DNA of 13,377 bases from Helicobacteraceae bacterium (GCA_015488855.1 WFMY01000065.1:1-13377); one strand, 5' to 3'; positions 1-7,195 are shown, numbered from the stretch's first letter. The notes: generated by a model not told the origin, from the sequence alone. A program made the numbers and translations.

Positions 1-28
1 ATTATATCTTTAGTTTACTTTAAAAAGT

Positions 29-532
29 TTATAGTTTTAACTTTAAAGCTTTTTTCGTAAACTCTGTTGAGCAAAAAAACATGGCTACAAAGATAGGGTT
101 GAGGCTTGCGAAGTTGTTTTCTACCTTATCAAATACTTTAAAATTAAATCCACTCTGCTCTGAGCTTCCAAGTGGTGTGATGATAAACTCGATAGGTACG
201 AGAGTTTTTACCATATTTAAAATTTTCTTCGCTTTTTTTGCACTTTCATTTTCTAGGATGTTAAAGTTAGTTTCTTCACTGCTTTTATGAGAGCGGATAA
301 CTTCTTCTAAAACATCAAACTTATCTTTAAAAACAGTTTTATTCCATTCTATAGTAGCTTCATCGGATTTTATGAATCTATTTTTATGAATGAGAGCATT
401 TGGTTTTTGCTCTTTCATGCTCTCGATGAGTTTGAGTAAGAAGTTTGTTCCACCAAGTGCATCTGCACTTTTTTTCATAAAGAGGTGTATAAGTAGTTTT
501 GTATCGTCGTTTTGTTTGTCAAAATTGCACAT
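29..532 (-). CDS. Hypothetical protein, 167 aa, not recognised
   Basis: I do not recognise the family. The product is a soluble-looking, lysine-rich protein with no signal peptide, no convincing membrane segment and no catalytic motif that I can name; the middle (about residues 65-115) is charged and probably helical. The frame is open further upstream to an ATG at 610, but I chose the ATG at 532. It has an AAAGGAAA ribosome site about 8 bases before it, and a perfect TATAAT box (minus strand, 563-568) about 30 bases before it, so the longer N-terminus would be encoded across its own promoter. It is divergent from nifS and separated from it by 185 bases; I see no functional link. The stop codon lies 28 bases from the window edge, so any downstream partner is out of view. 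Confidence is good that this is a gene, low on role. Confidence 0.7.
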   Translation of the reverse strand: MCNFDKQNDDTKLLIHLFMKKSADALGGTNFLLKLIESMKEQKPNALIHKNRFIKSDEATIEWNKTVFKDKFDVLEEVIRSHKSSEETNFNILENESAKKAKKILNMVKTLVPIEFIITPLGSSEQSGFNFKVFDKVENNFASLNPIFVAMFFCSTEFTKKALKLKL

Positions 533-557
533 AAATTGGGTTTCCTTTGTAAGTGAA

Positions 558-569
558 GTATAATTATAC
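558..569 (-). promoter_or_regulatory. -10 box inside a perfect 12-bp palindrome
   Basis: GTATAATTATAC reads the same on both strands. On the minus strand TATAAT occupies 563-568, with a T-run (complement of 573-580) upstream, as in Campylobacterota sigma-70 promoters. A start near 556 would give a leader of about 24 bases carrying the AAAGGAAA site of the 29-532 gene. On the plus strand TATAAT lies at 559-564, so the box could in principle also fire toward nifS, with a leader of about 150 bases. The -10 call is by eye only. Confidence 0.5.
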
Positions 570-666
570 CTTAAAAAAAACATTAGTCTAAGTTGGCTTA
601 AGCATAACATAATAACAAAAGCACTATCATGTCAAAAGTAAAAGAAGACAAAAATAGTCCGAATTA

Positions 667-695
667 AAAATCACTATCAAAATTGAAGTGATTTT
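667..695 (+). promoter_or_regulatory. Inverted repeat in the nifS leader
   Basis: AAAATCACT (667-675) and AGTGATTTT (687-695) are perfect 9-base complementary arms. The spacer holds a second nested dyad, TCAA (677-680) and TTGA (683-686), so the whole element folds into one long stem with a single bulged A at 676. It ends 7 bases before the AAAAGGAA ribosome site of nifS and is followed by GTTTTT. It could be an operator for a dimeric regulator, a leader hairpin or a weak attenuator. The sequence alone does not decide. Confidence 0.45.
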
Positions 696-717
696 GTTTT
701 TGAAAAGGAAATAATAT

Positions 718-1926
718 ATGCAAGTTTATTTAGACAATAATGCAACAACGATGGTAGATCCACTTGTTGTACAAGAGATGATGCCTTTTTTTAGTGAGAT
801 TTATGGTAACCCTAACTCACTTCACAAGTTTGGTACAGCATCACACCCAGCAATCTCAAAGGCGATAGACCAAGTCTACACAGCCATCAATGCAAGCGAT
901 GCAGATGACATAATTTTTACAAGCTGTGCAACGGAGTCAAACAACTGGGTTTTACAATCTATATTTACAGACTACATAGTAAATGGAGATAAAAACCATA
1001 TTATCACTTCTGAAGTTGAACACCCATCAGTGCTCTCAACCTGTAAGTTCTTAGAGGAACAAGGTGTGAAAGTAACCTACTTACCTGTAAATGATCAGGG
1101 TATAGTAGAAGCAGAGACTGTAAGAGGTTTCATCACTGAAAAAACTGCTTTAGTATCTATAATGTGGGCTTCAAATGAAACAGGGATGATTTTTCCTATC
1201 GCTGAGATTGGTGAGATATGTAAAGAAAAAGGTGTGCTTTTTCACTCTGATGCAGTGCAGGCTGTTGGCAAGATACGAGTAGATCTGCAAAAAGTACATG
1301 TTGATTTTATCAGTATGTCTGCACATAAATTTCATGGTCCAAAAGGGATTGGTGCTCTTTATATCAAAGACTCTCAAGCGCTCACTCCACTTTTACATGG
1401 TGGTGAACATATGGGTGGTCGTCGCTCTGGTACACTCAATGTCCCATATATAGTAGGTATGGGAAAAGCGATCGAGCTTGCAACAGAAAACATTGAGATA
1501 ACTGGTGCAAAAATCAGAGAAAAAAGAGACCGTCTTGAAGATGCTCTAGTAGAGTTGAGTGATACTTTTGTAGTTGGTGAAAGATGGAATCGCACGCCAA
1601 ATACTATCCTTATCTCTATTCGAGGTGTTGAGGGTGAGGGAATGCTTTGGGATCTTAACAATGGTCAAATCGGAGCTTCAACAGGTTCAGCATGTGCATC
1701 TGAGGATTTAGAAGCCAATACGGTAATGCTTGCTATCGGGGCTGACAATGAGTTAGCTCATACTGGTATCCGTTTAAGCCTTTCGAGATTTACAACTGAT
1801 GAAGAGGTTGATTATACTATTAACCATTTTAAAGAAGCTGTTGCAAGATTAAGAGCTATCTCTTCATCTTTTGCAAAACAGCAACCAACTGTAGGTGGCG
1901 AAGTTCAAGAGTGTGAACTACACTAA
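718..1926 (+). CDS. nifS: Cysteine desulfurase NifS
   Basis: PLP-dependent cysteine desulfurase that takes sulfur from L-cysteine as an enzyme persulfide and passes it to the scaffold NifU for Fe-S cluster assembly in the cytoplasm. It is full length for the family (402 aa). The aminotransferase class V fold is marked by the N-terminal YLDNNATT, EHPSV with His101, HSDAVQ with Asp178 and Gln181, and SAHKFHGPKG with His203 and the PLP Schiff-base Lys204. The catalytic Cys326 sits in STGSACAS, followed by the RLSLSRFTT region. The ATG follows an AAAAGGAA site. The next gene, 59 bases on, is nifU, as in Helicobacter, where NifS-NifU is the general Fe-S system rather than a nitrogenase accessory (recalled knowledge). 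No nitrogenase genes are in the window. Annotated elsewhere as iscS-like; the NifU partner favours nifS. Confidence 0.95.
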   Translation: MQVYLDNNATTMVDPLVVQEMMPFFSEIYGNPNSLHKFGTASHPAISKAIDQVYTAINASDADDIIFTSCATESNNWVLQSIFTDYIVNGDKNHIITSEVEHPSVLSTCKFLEEQGVKVTYLPVNDQGIVEAETVRGFITEKTALVSIMWASNETGMIFPIAEIGEICKEKGVLFHSDAVQAVGKIRVDLQKVHVDFISMSAHKFHGPKGIGALYIKDSQALTPLLHGGEHMGGRRSGTLNVPYIVGMGKAIELATENIEITGAKIREKRDRLEDALVELSDTFVVGERWNRTPNTILISIRGVEGEGMLWDLNNGQIGASTGSACASEDLEANTVMLAIGADNELAHTGIRLSLSRFTTDEEVDYTINHFKEAVARLRAISSSFAKQQPTVGGEVQECELH

Positions 1927-1930
1927 AAAT

Positions 1931-1970
1931 AGTTCCTGAATACCCTTGTGGTACAACTTCAGGATGACAA
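1931..1970. repeat. Palindromic intergenic element between nifS and nifU
   Basis: CCTGAA (1935-1940) pairs with TTCAGG (1958-1963), and inside it TACC (1941-1944) pairs with GGTA (1950-1953) around a 5-base loop; CAAC (1954-1957) is bulged. Read on the minus strand the element starts TTGTCATCCTGAAGTTG and ends TTCAGGAACT. That resembles the widespread GTCATCCTGAA...TTCAGGA type of small dispersed palindrome. Membership of a repeat family is inferred from recall of such sequences and not tested. It lies wholly between the nifS stop and the nifU ribosome site. Confidence 0.45.
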
Positions 1971-1985
1971 GTAAAAGGAGATATT

Positions 1986-2966
1986 ATGGCAAAAGCAGAT
2001 ATATTAGGCGAATCTTTATGGGATGCGTATTCAGATAAAGTAACAACATTAATGAATAATCCCCTTCATCAAGGTGAGATTTTTGAAGCAGATGCACAGG
2101 CGAGAGGTCACAAACTTATAGTTGCAGACTTTGGTGCTGAGAGTTGTGGAGACGCGGTGCGTCTTTATTGGGAGATAGATTCAAAAACAGATACGATTGT
2201 AAACTCAAAGTTTAAATCTTTTGGTTGTGGTACTGCTATTGCATCAAGTGATGTTATGACTGAGCTTTGCATCGGTAAAACTGTTAAAGAAGCTGTAAAG
2301 ATAACAAATATAGATGTTGAGATGGCTCTTCGTGATGACCCTGAGACCCCTGCAGTACCACCTCAAAAGATGCACTGTTCAGTGATGGCTTATGATGTTA
2401 TCAAAAAAGCTGCTGGTCTTTACATGGGTGTAGATAGTGAAAGTTTTGAAGAGGAAATCATCGTGTGCGAGTGTGCTCGTGTTTCTTTAAAGACACTTCA
2501 AGAGGTTATCAAGTTAAATGACTTAACAACTATTGAGCAGATTACAGACTATACAAAAGCTGGTGGTTTTTGTAAAAGTTGTATCAAACCTGGTGGGCAT
2601 GAAGAGAGAGAATACTACCTTGTAGATATCCTCCGTGATACACGCAGAGAGATGGATGAAGAGAAGATGAAAGCAGCTGCAGATGCAAGTGCATCTGGTG
2701 AAAGTAAGTTTGAAGATATGACACTTGTCCAACAGATCAAAGCTGTAGATGCCATCATCGATGACTCTGTTCGTCAGTTTCTTGTGATGGATGGTGGAGA
2801 TATGGAGGTTATCGATATCAAGCCTACTGATGAATACATAGATATTTACATCAGATATTTAGGCGCTTGCAATGGTTGTGCATCAAGTGCAACAGGAACG
2901 CTTTATGCGATAGAATCAACACTCAAAGAGAAACTCTCTTCAAATATTCGTGTGTTACCTATATAG
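1986..2966 (+). CDS. nifU: Iron-sulfur cluster scaffold NifU, three-domain type
   Basis: Scaffold on which NifS-derived sulfur and iron are built into Fe-S clusters for delivery to apo-proteins. All three NifU domains are present in 326 aa. The N-terminal IscU-like domain (about 1-150) has its three scaffold cysteines: Cys54 in AESCGDAVRLYW, Cys81 in SFGCGTAIASSD and Cys131 in KMHCSVMAYD. The central BFD-like [2Fe-2S] domain (about 155-210) has Cys161, Cys163, Cys196 and Cys199 (VCEC and FCKSC). A charged linker (about 220-240) leads to the C-terminal Nfu domain (about 245-326) with Cys295 and Cys298 in LGACNGCASS. The start has a strong AAAAGGAG site. The three-domain form, rather than the short IscU, separates this NIF system from ISC. 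It is almost certainly cotranscribed with nifS. Confidence 0.95.
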   Translation: MAKADILGESLWDAYSDKVTTLMNNPLHQGEIFEADAQARGHKLIVADFGAESCGDAVRLYWEIDSKTDTIVNSKFKSFGCGTAIASSDVMTELCIGKTVKEAVKITNIDVEMALRDDPETPAVPPQKMHCSVMAYDVIKKAAGLYMGVDSESFEEEIIVCECARVSLKTLQEVIKLNDLTTIEQITDYTKAGGFCKSCIKPGGHEEREYYLVDILRDTRREMDEEKMKAAADASASGESKFEDMTLVQQIKAVDAIIDDSVRQFLVMDGGDMEVIDIKPTDEYIDIYIRYLGACNGCASSATGTLYAIESTLKEKLSSNIRVLPI

Positions 2967-2975
2967 ATATTTTTC

Positions 2976-3060
2976 CCTCCTTCCCATCATCCCCGATGGG
3001 AGATAATCTCGTGCCAACACTTACTGGGAATGAAGCAAATCGCAGAGCTATCTGCAGTCG
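2976..3060. repeat. Structured repeat-like intergenic region after nifU
   Basis: The spacer downstream of nifU holds several small dyads in a row: TCCCATC (2982-2988) with GATGGGA (2995-3001) around a 6-base loop, an outer TTCCCA (2981-2986) with TGGGAA (3025-3030), CCA/TGG at 3014-3027, and GCAGA (3042-3046) with TCTGC (3051-3055) around a 4-base loop. It is richer in G and C than the flanking DNA. The first hairpin could end nifSU transcripts, but no T-run follows, so a canonical intrinsic terminator is not supported. I read it as a degenerate dispersed palindromic repeat, perhaps with a terminator role. A 65-codon open frame crossing 2867-3064 is not convincing as a gene. Confidence 0.4.
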
Positions 3061-3088
3061 ATAAAGTATAACCTAATCAAAATTATTT

Positions 3089-3094
3089 TATAAT
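3089..3094 (+). promoter_or_regulatory. -10 box of the diguanylate cyclase, leaderless arrangement
   Basis: A perfect TATAAT ends 6 bases before the ATG at 3101, in an AT-rich stretch with no recognisable -35 box. Transcription would be expected to start on or next to the A of the ATG. No Shine-Dalgarno sequence fits in the gap (GCTGTT). Confidence 0.6.
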
Positions 3095-3100
3095 GCTGTT

Positions 3101-4378
3101 ATGATTAAAAAAGAAAATTTTTTTAAAGAAACTTGGATAGAACAACTTCTTGATAGTTCCCATGTGGGTATATTAGTTGCAGATAATGAACGAAAAAATT
3201 TATTTGTAAATGCCTATTTATGTAAAATGAGTGGTTATTCCAAAGAAGAACTTTTAGCAGCTGATGCTAGAATATTTCATATCTCACAAAAGAGTTTTTT
3301 AGAATTTAGAGAAAAAGCTTTTTCTTTCGTCTTAGAGGGAAAGCCTGTGGATTTAGACTATCAGTTTAAAAAAAAAGATGGAACGCTTATGTGGGTACAT
3401 ATCTCTGGTGATCTTATACGCAACGAAGAAGAAGAAGTGCTTTGGACTATTGTTGAGATCACACAAAGAAAAAAAGTACAAAAAGCACTCCAAGAAACAA
3501 ACTACAATCTTCAACAGTATATGGATGTGATAGATAAGATAGATATAGGTATCTTTGTTGTTGATGATGATTTTACAGTGCGTTTTATGAACAACACTAT
3601 GAAAAAATGGTTTGGAGATCAGACAAATAAAACTTGCTATTCCTCAGTGGTAAACCTCGATAAGCCTTGTTCCTACTGCAAACTTCATGAGGTGATTCAT
3701 GAAAATAAAAAAGTAGTTTATGAGCCAACAACACCAAATGGACAATCATTTGATATCGTTGCTACTTCTATCAAAAACTCCGATGGTACTATCAGTAAGA
3801 TGGAAGTGATACGAAATGTTACTGAGAAGAAAAACTTACAACGCAACCTTCTACAACAAAAAGAAGAGCTTAAATACCAAGCACACCATGATGCTCTTAC
3901 TGGATTAGCCAATCGGGTACTTTTTAATGATAGGTTAGAACAAAGCATCAAAAAAGCCAAACGCCTTAAAAAGAAAGTAGCGTTATTTTTTATAGACCTA
4001 GACCATTTTAAAGAGATAAATGACTCTTTAGGGCATCAAGCTGGCGATGAGGTGCTAAAAGAAACGACAAAAAGATTGCATTCTGTCATTAGAGAAGAAG
4101 ATAGCCTTGCTCGTTTAGGTGGAGATGAGTTTACTCTCACTATAGAAAATATCCAAAAGAGTCAAGATGCAGTTTCTTTCGCAAATAAAATCTTAAAAGT
4201 TTTAGCAAAACCATTGAGCATCGAGGGGCATACTCTGTATGTATCTAGTAGTATAGGGATTAGTATCTATCCTGATGACGGTGAAAGCCTTCGTGATTTA
4301 TTGAAATGTGCAGATTCGGCTATGTACAAGGTAAAAGATGAAGGTCGAAATAACTTTCAGTTTTATACTCAAAGATGA
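3101..4378 (+). CDS. PAS-PAS-GGDEF diguanylate cyclase
   Basis: Cytoplasmic sensor enzyme predicted to make cyclic di-GMP from two GTP. Two PAS domains come first (about 12-125 and 135-245), then a helical linker (245-262) and a GGDEF domain (about 262-423). DALTGLANR opens the cyclase domain. The signature GGDEF is intact at 340-344. The inhibitory I-site RxxD (Arg331, Asp334) sits the canonical five residues before it, so product feedback inhibition is likely. There is no signal peptide, membrane segment, EAL or HD-GYP domain. The second PAS carries Cys179, Cys190 and Cys193 (Cys, ten residues, then CxxC), a possible metal or redox site. The start at 3101 has no ribosome site but sits where transcription should begin; the next in-frame Met (43) is well inside PAS1. 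The ligand or signal is unknown. Confidence 0.92.
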   Translation: MIKKENFFKETWIEQLLDSSHVGILVADNERKNLFVNAYLCKMSGYSKEELLAADARIFHISQKSFLEFREKAFSFVLEGKPVDLDYQFKKKDGTLMWVHISGDLIRNEEEEVLWTIVEITQRKKVQKALQETNYNLQQYMDVIDKIDIGIFVVDDDFTVRFMNNTMKKWFGDQTNKTCYSSVVNLDKPCSYCKLHEVIHENKKVVYEPTTPNGQSFDIVATSIKNSDGTISKMEVIRNVTEKKNLQRNLLQQKEELKYQAHHDALTGLANRVLFNDRLEQSIKKAKRLKKKVALFFIDLDHFKEINDSLGHQAGDEVLKETTKRLHSVIREEDSLARLGGDEFTLTIENIQKSQDAVSFANKILKVLAKPLSIEGHTLYVSSSIGISIYPDDGESLRDLLKCADSAMYKVKDEGRNNFQFYTQR

Positions 4379-4448
4379 CAGAACAGATTGTTCAAAAATG
4401 GTTTTAATAAAAAAATAAACAAAAAGTATGACAAAATGCCATATTTTT

Positions 4449-4476
4449 AGTAAAATATAAAAATTTTACTTATAAT
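4449..4476 (+). promoter_or_regulatory. recA promoter with an adjoining 8-bp dyad
   Basis: TATAAT at 4471-4476 predicts a start near 4483 and a leader of about 20 bases carrying AAAGGG (4488-4493) before the ATG at 4503. Directly upstream, AGTAAAAT (4449-4456) and ATTTTACT (4463-4470) form a perfect inverted repeat covering the -35 to -10 spacer region and abutting the -10 box. No LexA-type operator (CTG-N10-CAG or GAAC-N4-GTTC) is visible, in keeping with the general absence of LexA in Campylobacterota (recalled). Confidence 0.5.
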
Positions 4477-4502
4477 AGGAAAAATTCAAAGGGAAATAGA
4501 AT

Positions 4503-5543
4503 ATGGATGCAAATAAACAAAAATCACTCGACTTAGCGATGAAACAAATAGATAAGGCTTTTGGAAAAGGTGCATTGATGCGTCTTGGAGATAAAGATAT
4601 AGTACCTATTAAGTCTATAAGTACAGGTTCATTAGGACTTGATTTGGCACTGGGCATTAACGGTATCCCTCAAGGAAGGGTCACTGAGATATATGGACCA
4701 GAGAGTTCAGGAAAAACTACACTTGCCTTGCAGATAACTGCTGAGTGTCAAAAATCTGGGGGTGTTTGTGCTTTTATCGATGCAGAGCATGCTTTGGATG
4801 TTATCTATGCAAAAAACTTAGGTGTCGATATAGACAATCTTTTAGTATCTCAACCAGATTACGGTGAACAAGCCTTAGATATTGTCGAAACCATTGCAAG
4901 AAGTGGTGCAGTTGACCTAGTCGTTATTGACTCTGTTGCGGCACTTACTCCAAAAGTAGAGCTTGAAGGTGAGATGACAGACCAGCAAGTGGGTGTTCAA
5001 GCGAGACTCATGTCAAAAGCACTTCGTAAACTCACAGGTGTCCTCTCAAAGATGAACTGTACCATCATCTTTATCAATCAGATTCGTATGAAGATTGGGA
5101 TGATGGGGTATGGTTCTCCAGAGACAACTACAGGGGGAAATGCATTGAAATTTTATGCATCTATTCGTATAGATGTTCGTAGAATCGCTTCGCTCAAACA
5201 GGGTGAAAGTCAGATAGGTAACCGTGTTAAAGCTAAAGTTATCAAAAACAAAGTAGCACCACCCTTCCGTCAAGCTGAGTTTGACATCATGTTTGGAGAG
5301 GGTATCTCTAAAGAGGGTGAACTAGTGGACTATGGTGTAAAACTCGACATAGTAGATAAGTCTGGTGCATGGTTCTCATACGGTGCAGATAAACTTGGTC
5401 AAGGTAGAGAAAATGTGAAGCTCAAGTTTAAAGCTGAACCTGAGTTAGCCAATGAGATAGAAAAGAAGATAAGAGATGCAATGGGTATGAGTACTCTTAT
5501 GACAATGGATACTTCAGAGATAGCAGAAGCAGACCAAGAATAG
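4503..5543 (+). CDS. recA: Recombinase RecA
   Basis: ATP-dependent strand-exchange protein for homologous recombination and repair, working as a filament on single-stranded DNA. At 346 aa it has the usual bacterial length. Walker A is GPESSGKT (65-72), the catalytic Glu is Glu95 in IDAEHALD, Walker B is LVVIDS (139-144), and the L1 and L2 DNA-binding loop regions are recognisable (QARLMSKALRK near 166-176; GSPETTTGGNALKF near 204-217). The C-terminus ends in an acidic tail (SEIAEADQE), as usual. The ATG is preceded by AAAGGGAA. It has its own promoter and stands 124 bases after the cyclase gene and 82 bases before eno. The recA-eno neighbourhood is one I recall from Helicobacter and Campylobacter. 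Regulation by LexA is not suggested by the sequence. Confidence 0.98.
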   Translation: MDANKQKSLDLAMKQIDKAFGKGALMRLGDKDIVPIKSISTGSLGLDLALGINGIPQGRVTEIYGPESSGKTTLALQITAECQKSGGVCAFIDAEHALDVIYAKNLGVDIDNLLVSQPDYGEQALDIVETIARSGAVDLVVIDSVAALTPKVELEGEMTDQQVGVQARLMSKALRKLTGVLSKMNCTIIFINQIRMKIGMMGYGSPETTTGGNALKFYASIRIDVRRIASLKQGESQIGNRVKAKVIKNKVAPPFRQAEFDIMFGEGISKEGELVDYGVKLDIVDKSGAWFSYGADKLGQGRENVKLKFKAEPELANEIEKKIRDAMGMSTLMTMDTSEIAEADQE

Positions 5544-5601
5544 TCATAGCTAAAAGGACTAAACCAACTTTTAACAAAAATTAGGTAAAATTGCAAAAAA
5601 A

Positions 5602-5607
5602 TATACT
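5602..5607 (+). promoter_or_regulatory. Possible -10 box of eno
   Basis: TATACT lies 18 bases before the eno ATG in an AT-rich run, giving a short leader that would just hold AAAGG (5614-5618). The overlapping TATATA at 5607-5612 and TAAAAT at 5586-5591 are alternatives. Which is used cannot be told by eye, and readthrough from recA is also possible. Confidence 0.3.
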
Positions 5608-5625
5608 ATATATAAAGGCAATTAT

Positions 5626-6891
5626 ATGTTCATAGACAACATTAGCGCAATAGAAGTAATGGACTCTCGTGGTAATCCAACTGTAAAAGCTACAGTAGAG
5701 TTAAGCGATGGCACAAAAGCAAGTGCAATAGTCCCCTCAGGTGCAAGTACAGGCAAAAGAGAGGCACTAGAACTTCGTGATGGTGGTGATCGCTACATGG
5801 GTAAAGGTGTTCTTAAAGCTGTTGAAAATATTAATGGACCCATCGCAGATGCACTTCTTGGACATTCACCTTTTAACCAAGCTATGGTTGATGCCCTTAT
5901 GAAAGAGGTAGATGGTACTGAAAATTATGGCAATTTAGGTGCAAATGCAGTCCTAGGTGTCTCTATGGCTGTAGCACGCGTGGCAGCCCTCTCTCTCGAC
6001 ATCCCTCTTTACCGCTACTTAGGTGGTGCGAATGCTATGGTTATCCCAACACCTATGCTTAACATCATCAATGGTGGTTCTCATGCTGATAATTCAGTTG
6101 ATTTTCAAGAATATATGATTATGCCTATAGGCTTTGAAGACTTTGCAGAATCTCTTCGTGCATCATCTGAAGTGTATCATAATCTAAAAGCTATATTGAA
6201 AGAAAAAGGGCATTCAACTTCCCTTGGTGATGAGGGTGGTTTTGCACCAGACTTGAGCTCAAATGAAGAGCCTATTGAGATTATCATGGAAGCTATAGAA
6301 AAAGCTGGATATAAAGCTGGAGAAGAGATAGCAATCGCTATGGATCCTGCAAGTAGCGAATTTTATAAAGATGGAAAATACGAACTGACAGGCGAGGGCA
6401 AATCACTAACAAGTGCTGAGATGGTTGATTATTATGTTGCTTTATGTGAAAAGTATCCTATTGTATCTATTGAAGATGGATTGGCTGAAGATGATTGGGA
6501 TGGTTTTAAACTTATGACAGAGAAGCTTGGCGATAAAATCCAAATCGTTGGTGATGACCTTTTTGTGACAAATGCGAACATCTTAGCAAAAGGTATCCGT
6601 GAGAGTATCGCAAACTCTATTCTTATCAAACCAAACCAAATCGGTTCTGTAAGTGAGACGATGTTAACTGTGCGTCTTGCACAGAGAAATGGTTATACTT
6701 GTGTTGTGAGTCACCGTTCTGGGGAGAGTGAAGATGCGTTTATAGCCGATTTTGCTGTAGCACTTAACTGTGGTCAGATTAAAACTGGTTCGACTGCTCG
6801 TGGTGAGCGAACTGCTAAATATAACCGTCTTTTAGAGATAGAAAACGAAGTTGCATATGGTGAATATTTAGGTTCAGCAATCTTTAGTTAA
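5626..6891 (+). CDS. eno: Enolase
   Basis: Interconverts 2-phosphoglycerate and phosphoenolpyruvate in glycolysis and gluconeogenesis; in an autotroph-like Campylobacterote the gluconeogenic direction is probably important (inference). It is 421 aa, the family's usual size. Visible marks are SRGNPTV (14-20), SGASTGKREALELRD (38-52), the catalytic Glu203 in GDEGGFAP, the Mg2+ ligands Asp240 (AMDP), Glu283 (SIEDGL) and Asp310 (VGDDLF), catalytic Lys335 in the signature ILIKPNQIGSVSET (332-345), and SHRSGESED (362-370). The start follows AAAGG with an 8-base gap. The next gene begins 8 bases after the stop, so eno is likely cotranscribed, and perhaps translationally coupled, with the FtsB-like gene. 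Confidence 0.98.
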   Translation: MFIDNISAIEVMDSRGNPTVKATVELSDGTKASAIVPSGASTGKREALELRDGGDRYMGKGVLKAVENINGPIADALLGHSPFNQAMVDALMKEVDGTENYGNLGANAVLGVSMAVARVAALSLDIPLYRYLGGANAMVIPTPMLNIINGGSHADNSVDFQEYMIMPIGFEDFAESLRASSEVYHNLKAILKEKGHSTSLGDEGGFAPDLSSNEEPIEIIMEAIEKAGYKAGEEIAIAMDPASSEFYKDGKYELTGEGKSLTSAEMVDYYVALCEKYPIVSIEDGLAEDDWDGFKLMTEKLGDKIQIVGDDLFVTNANILAKGIRESIANSILIKPNQIGSVSETMLTVRLAQRNGYTCVVSHRSGESEDAFIADFAVALNCGQIKTGSTARGERTAKYNRLLEIENEVAYGEYLGSAIFS

Positions 6892-6899
6892 GATATACT

Positions 6900-7178
6900 A
6901 TGAATACAGAAGAACTTTATGAGGAGATAGACAACTCTCAAAGCATAACTGAGAAATATCTTGGTTTATCTCTTGGGAAGTTCTTCGTTTTACTTTTGAT
7001 TGTACTGAGCTCTGGTATATACATAGGGATACTTTTGTTTGGTGATAATTCCTTAGAAGTTCTTCTATCAATAGAGGATTATGAAACTTATCTTCAAAGT
7101 GAGATAGTACAACTTAAAAGTGAAAATGCAGAGTTGCAAAAAGAGTATTTTGAGTTAAATGAGATATCGGCACACTAA
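6900..7178 (+). CDS. FtsB/DivIC-like small coiled-coil membrane protein
   Basis: A 92-aa bitopic membrane protein: a short acidic cytoplasmic N-terminus (1-24), one hydrophobic segment (about 27-47), then a heptad-rich helix (about 53-86, with IVQLKSENAELQKEY) that should form a periplasmic coiled coil. This is the architecture of the septum formation initiators FtsB and DivIC, which link cell-wall synthesis to the divisome. Position supports it: in many gammaproteobacteria ftsB lies directly after eno (recalled), and the same spot in Helicobacter and Campylobacter holds a small hypothetical gene. The C-terminus is shorter than in E. coli FtsB, so the globular end is reduced. The ATG has no good ribosome site and begins 8 bases after eno, suggesting coupling. 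Homology to FtsB is inferred from architecture and context, not shown. Confidence 0.7.
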   Translation: MNTEELYEEIDNSQSITEKYLGLSLGKFFVLLLIVLSSGIYIGILLFGDNSLEVLLSIEDYETYLQSEIVQLKSENAELQKEYFELNEISAH

Positions 7179-7195
7179 TTTATGAAGAGGTAATT

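Noticed and set aside
1..28. Possible terminator of the minus-strand hypothetical gene, from ACTTT/AAAGT arms at 17-28
   Set aside because: The two-base loop cannot form and the arms are only five A-T rich bases; the region is also cut by the window edge.
533..610. N-terminal extension of the minus-strand hypothetical gene, giving a 193-aa protein from the ATG at 610
   Set aside because: The extension would run across a perfect TATAAT box, and the ATG at 532 has a clear AAAGGAAA ribosome site.
718..2966. Part of a nitrogen fixation gene cluster
   Set aside because: No nitrogenase structural or cofactor gene is present. In Campylobacterota a NifS-NifU pair is the general Fe-S assembly system (established knowledge).
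2867..3064. A 65-codon plus-strand open frame overlapping the end of nifU
   Set aside because: It is out of frame within nifU's conserved C-terminal domain and then runs through repeat-like intergenic DNA; no ribosome site or protein-like character.
4379..4502. LexA/SOS operator upstream of recA
   Set aside because: No CTG-N10-CAG or GAAC-N4-GTTC pattern is seen; the dyad found there has a different sequence.
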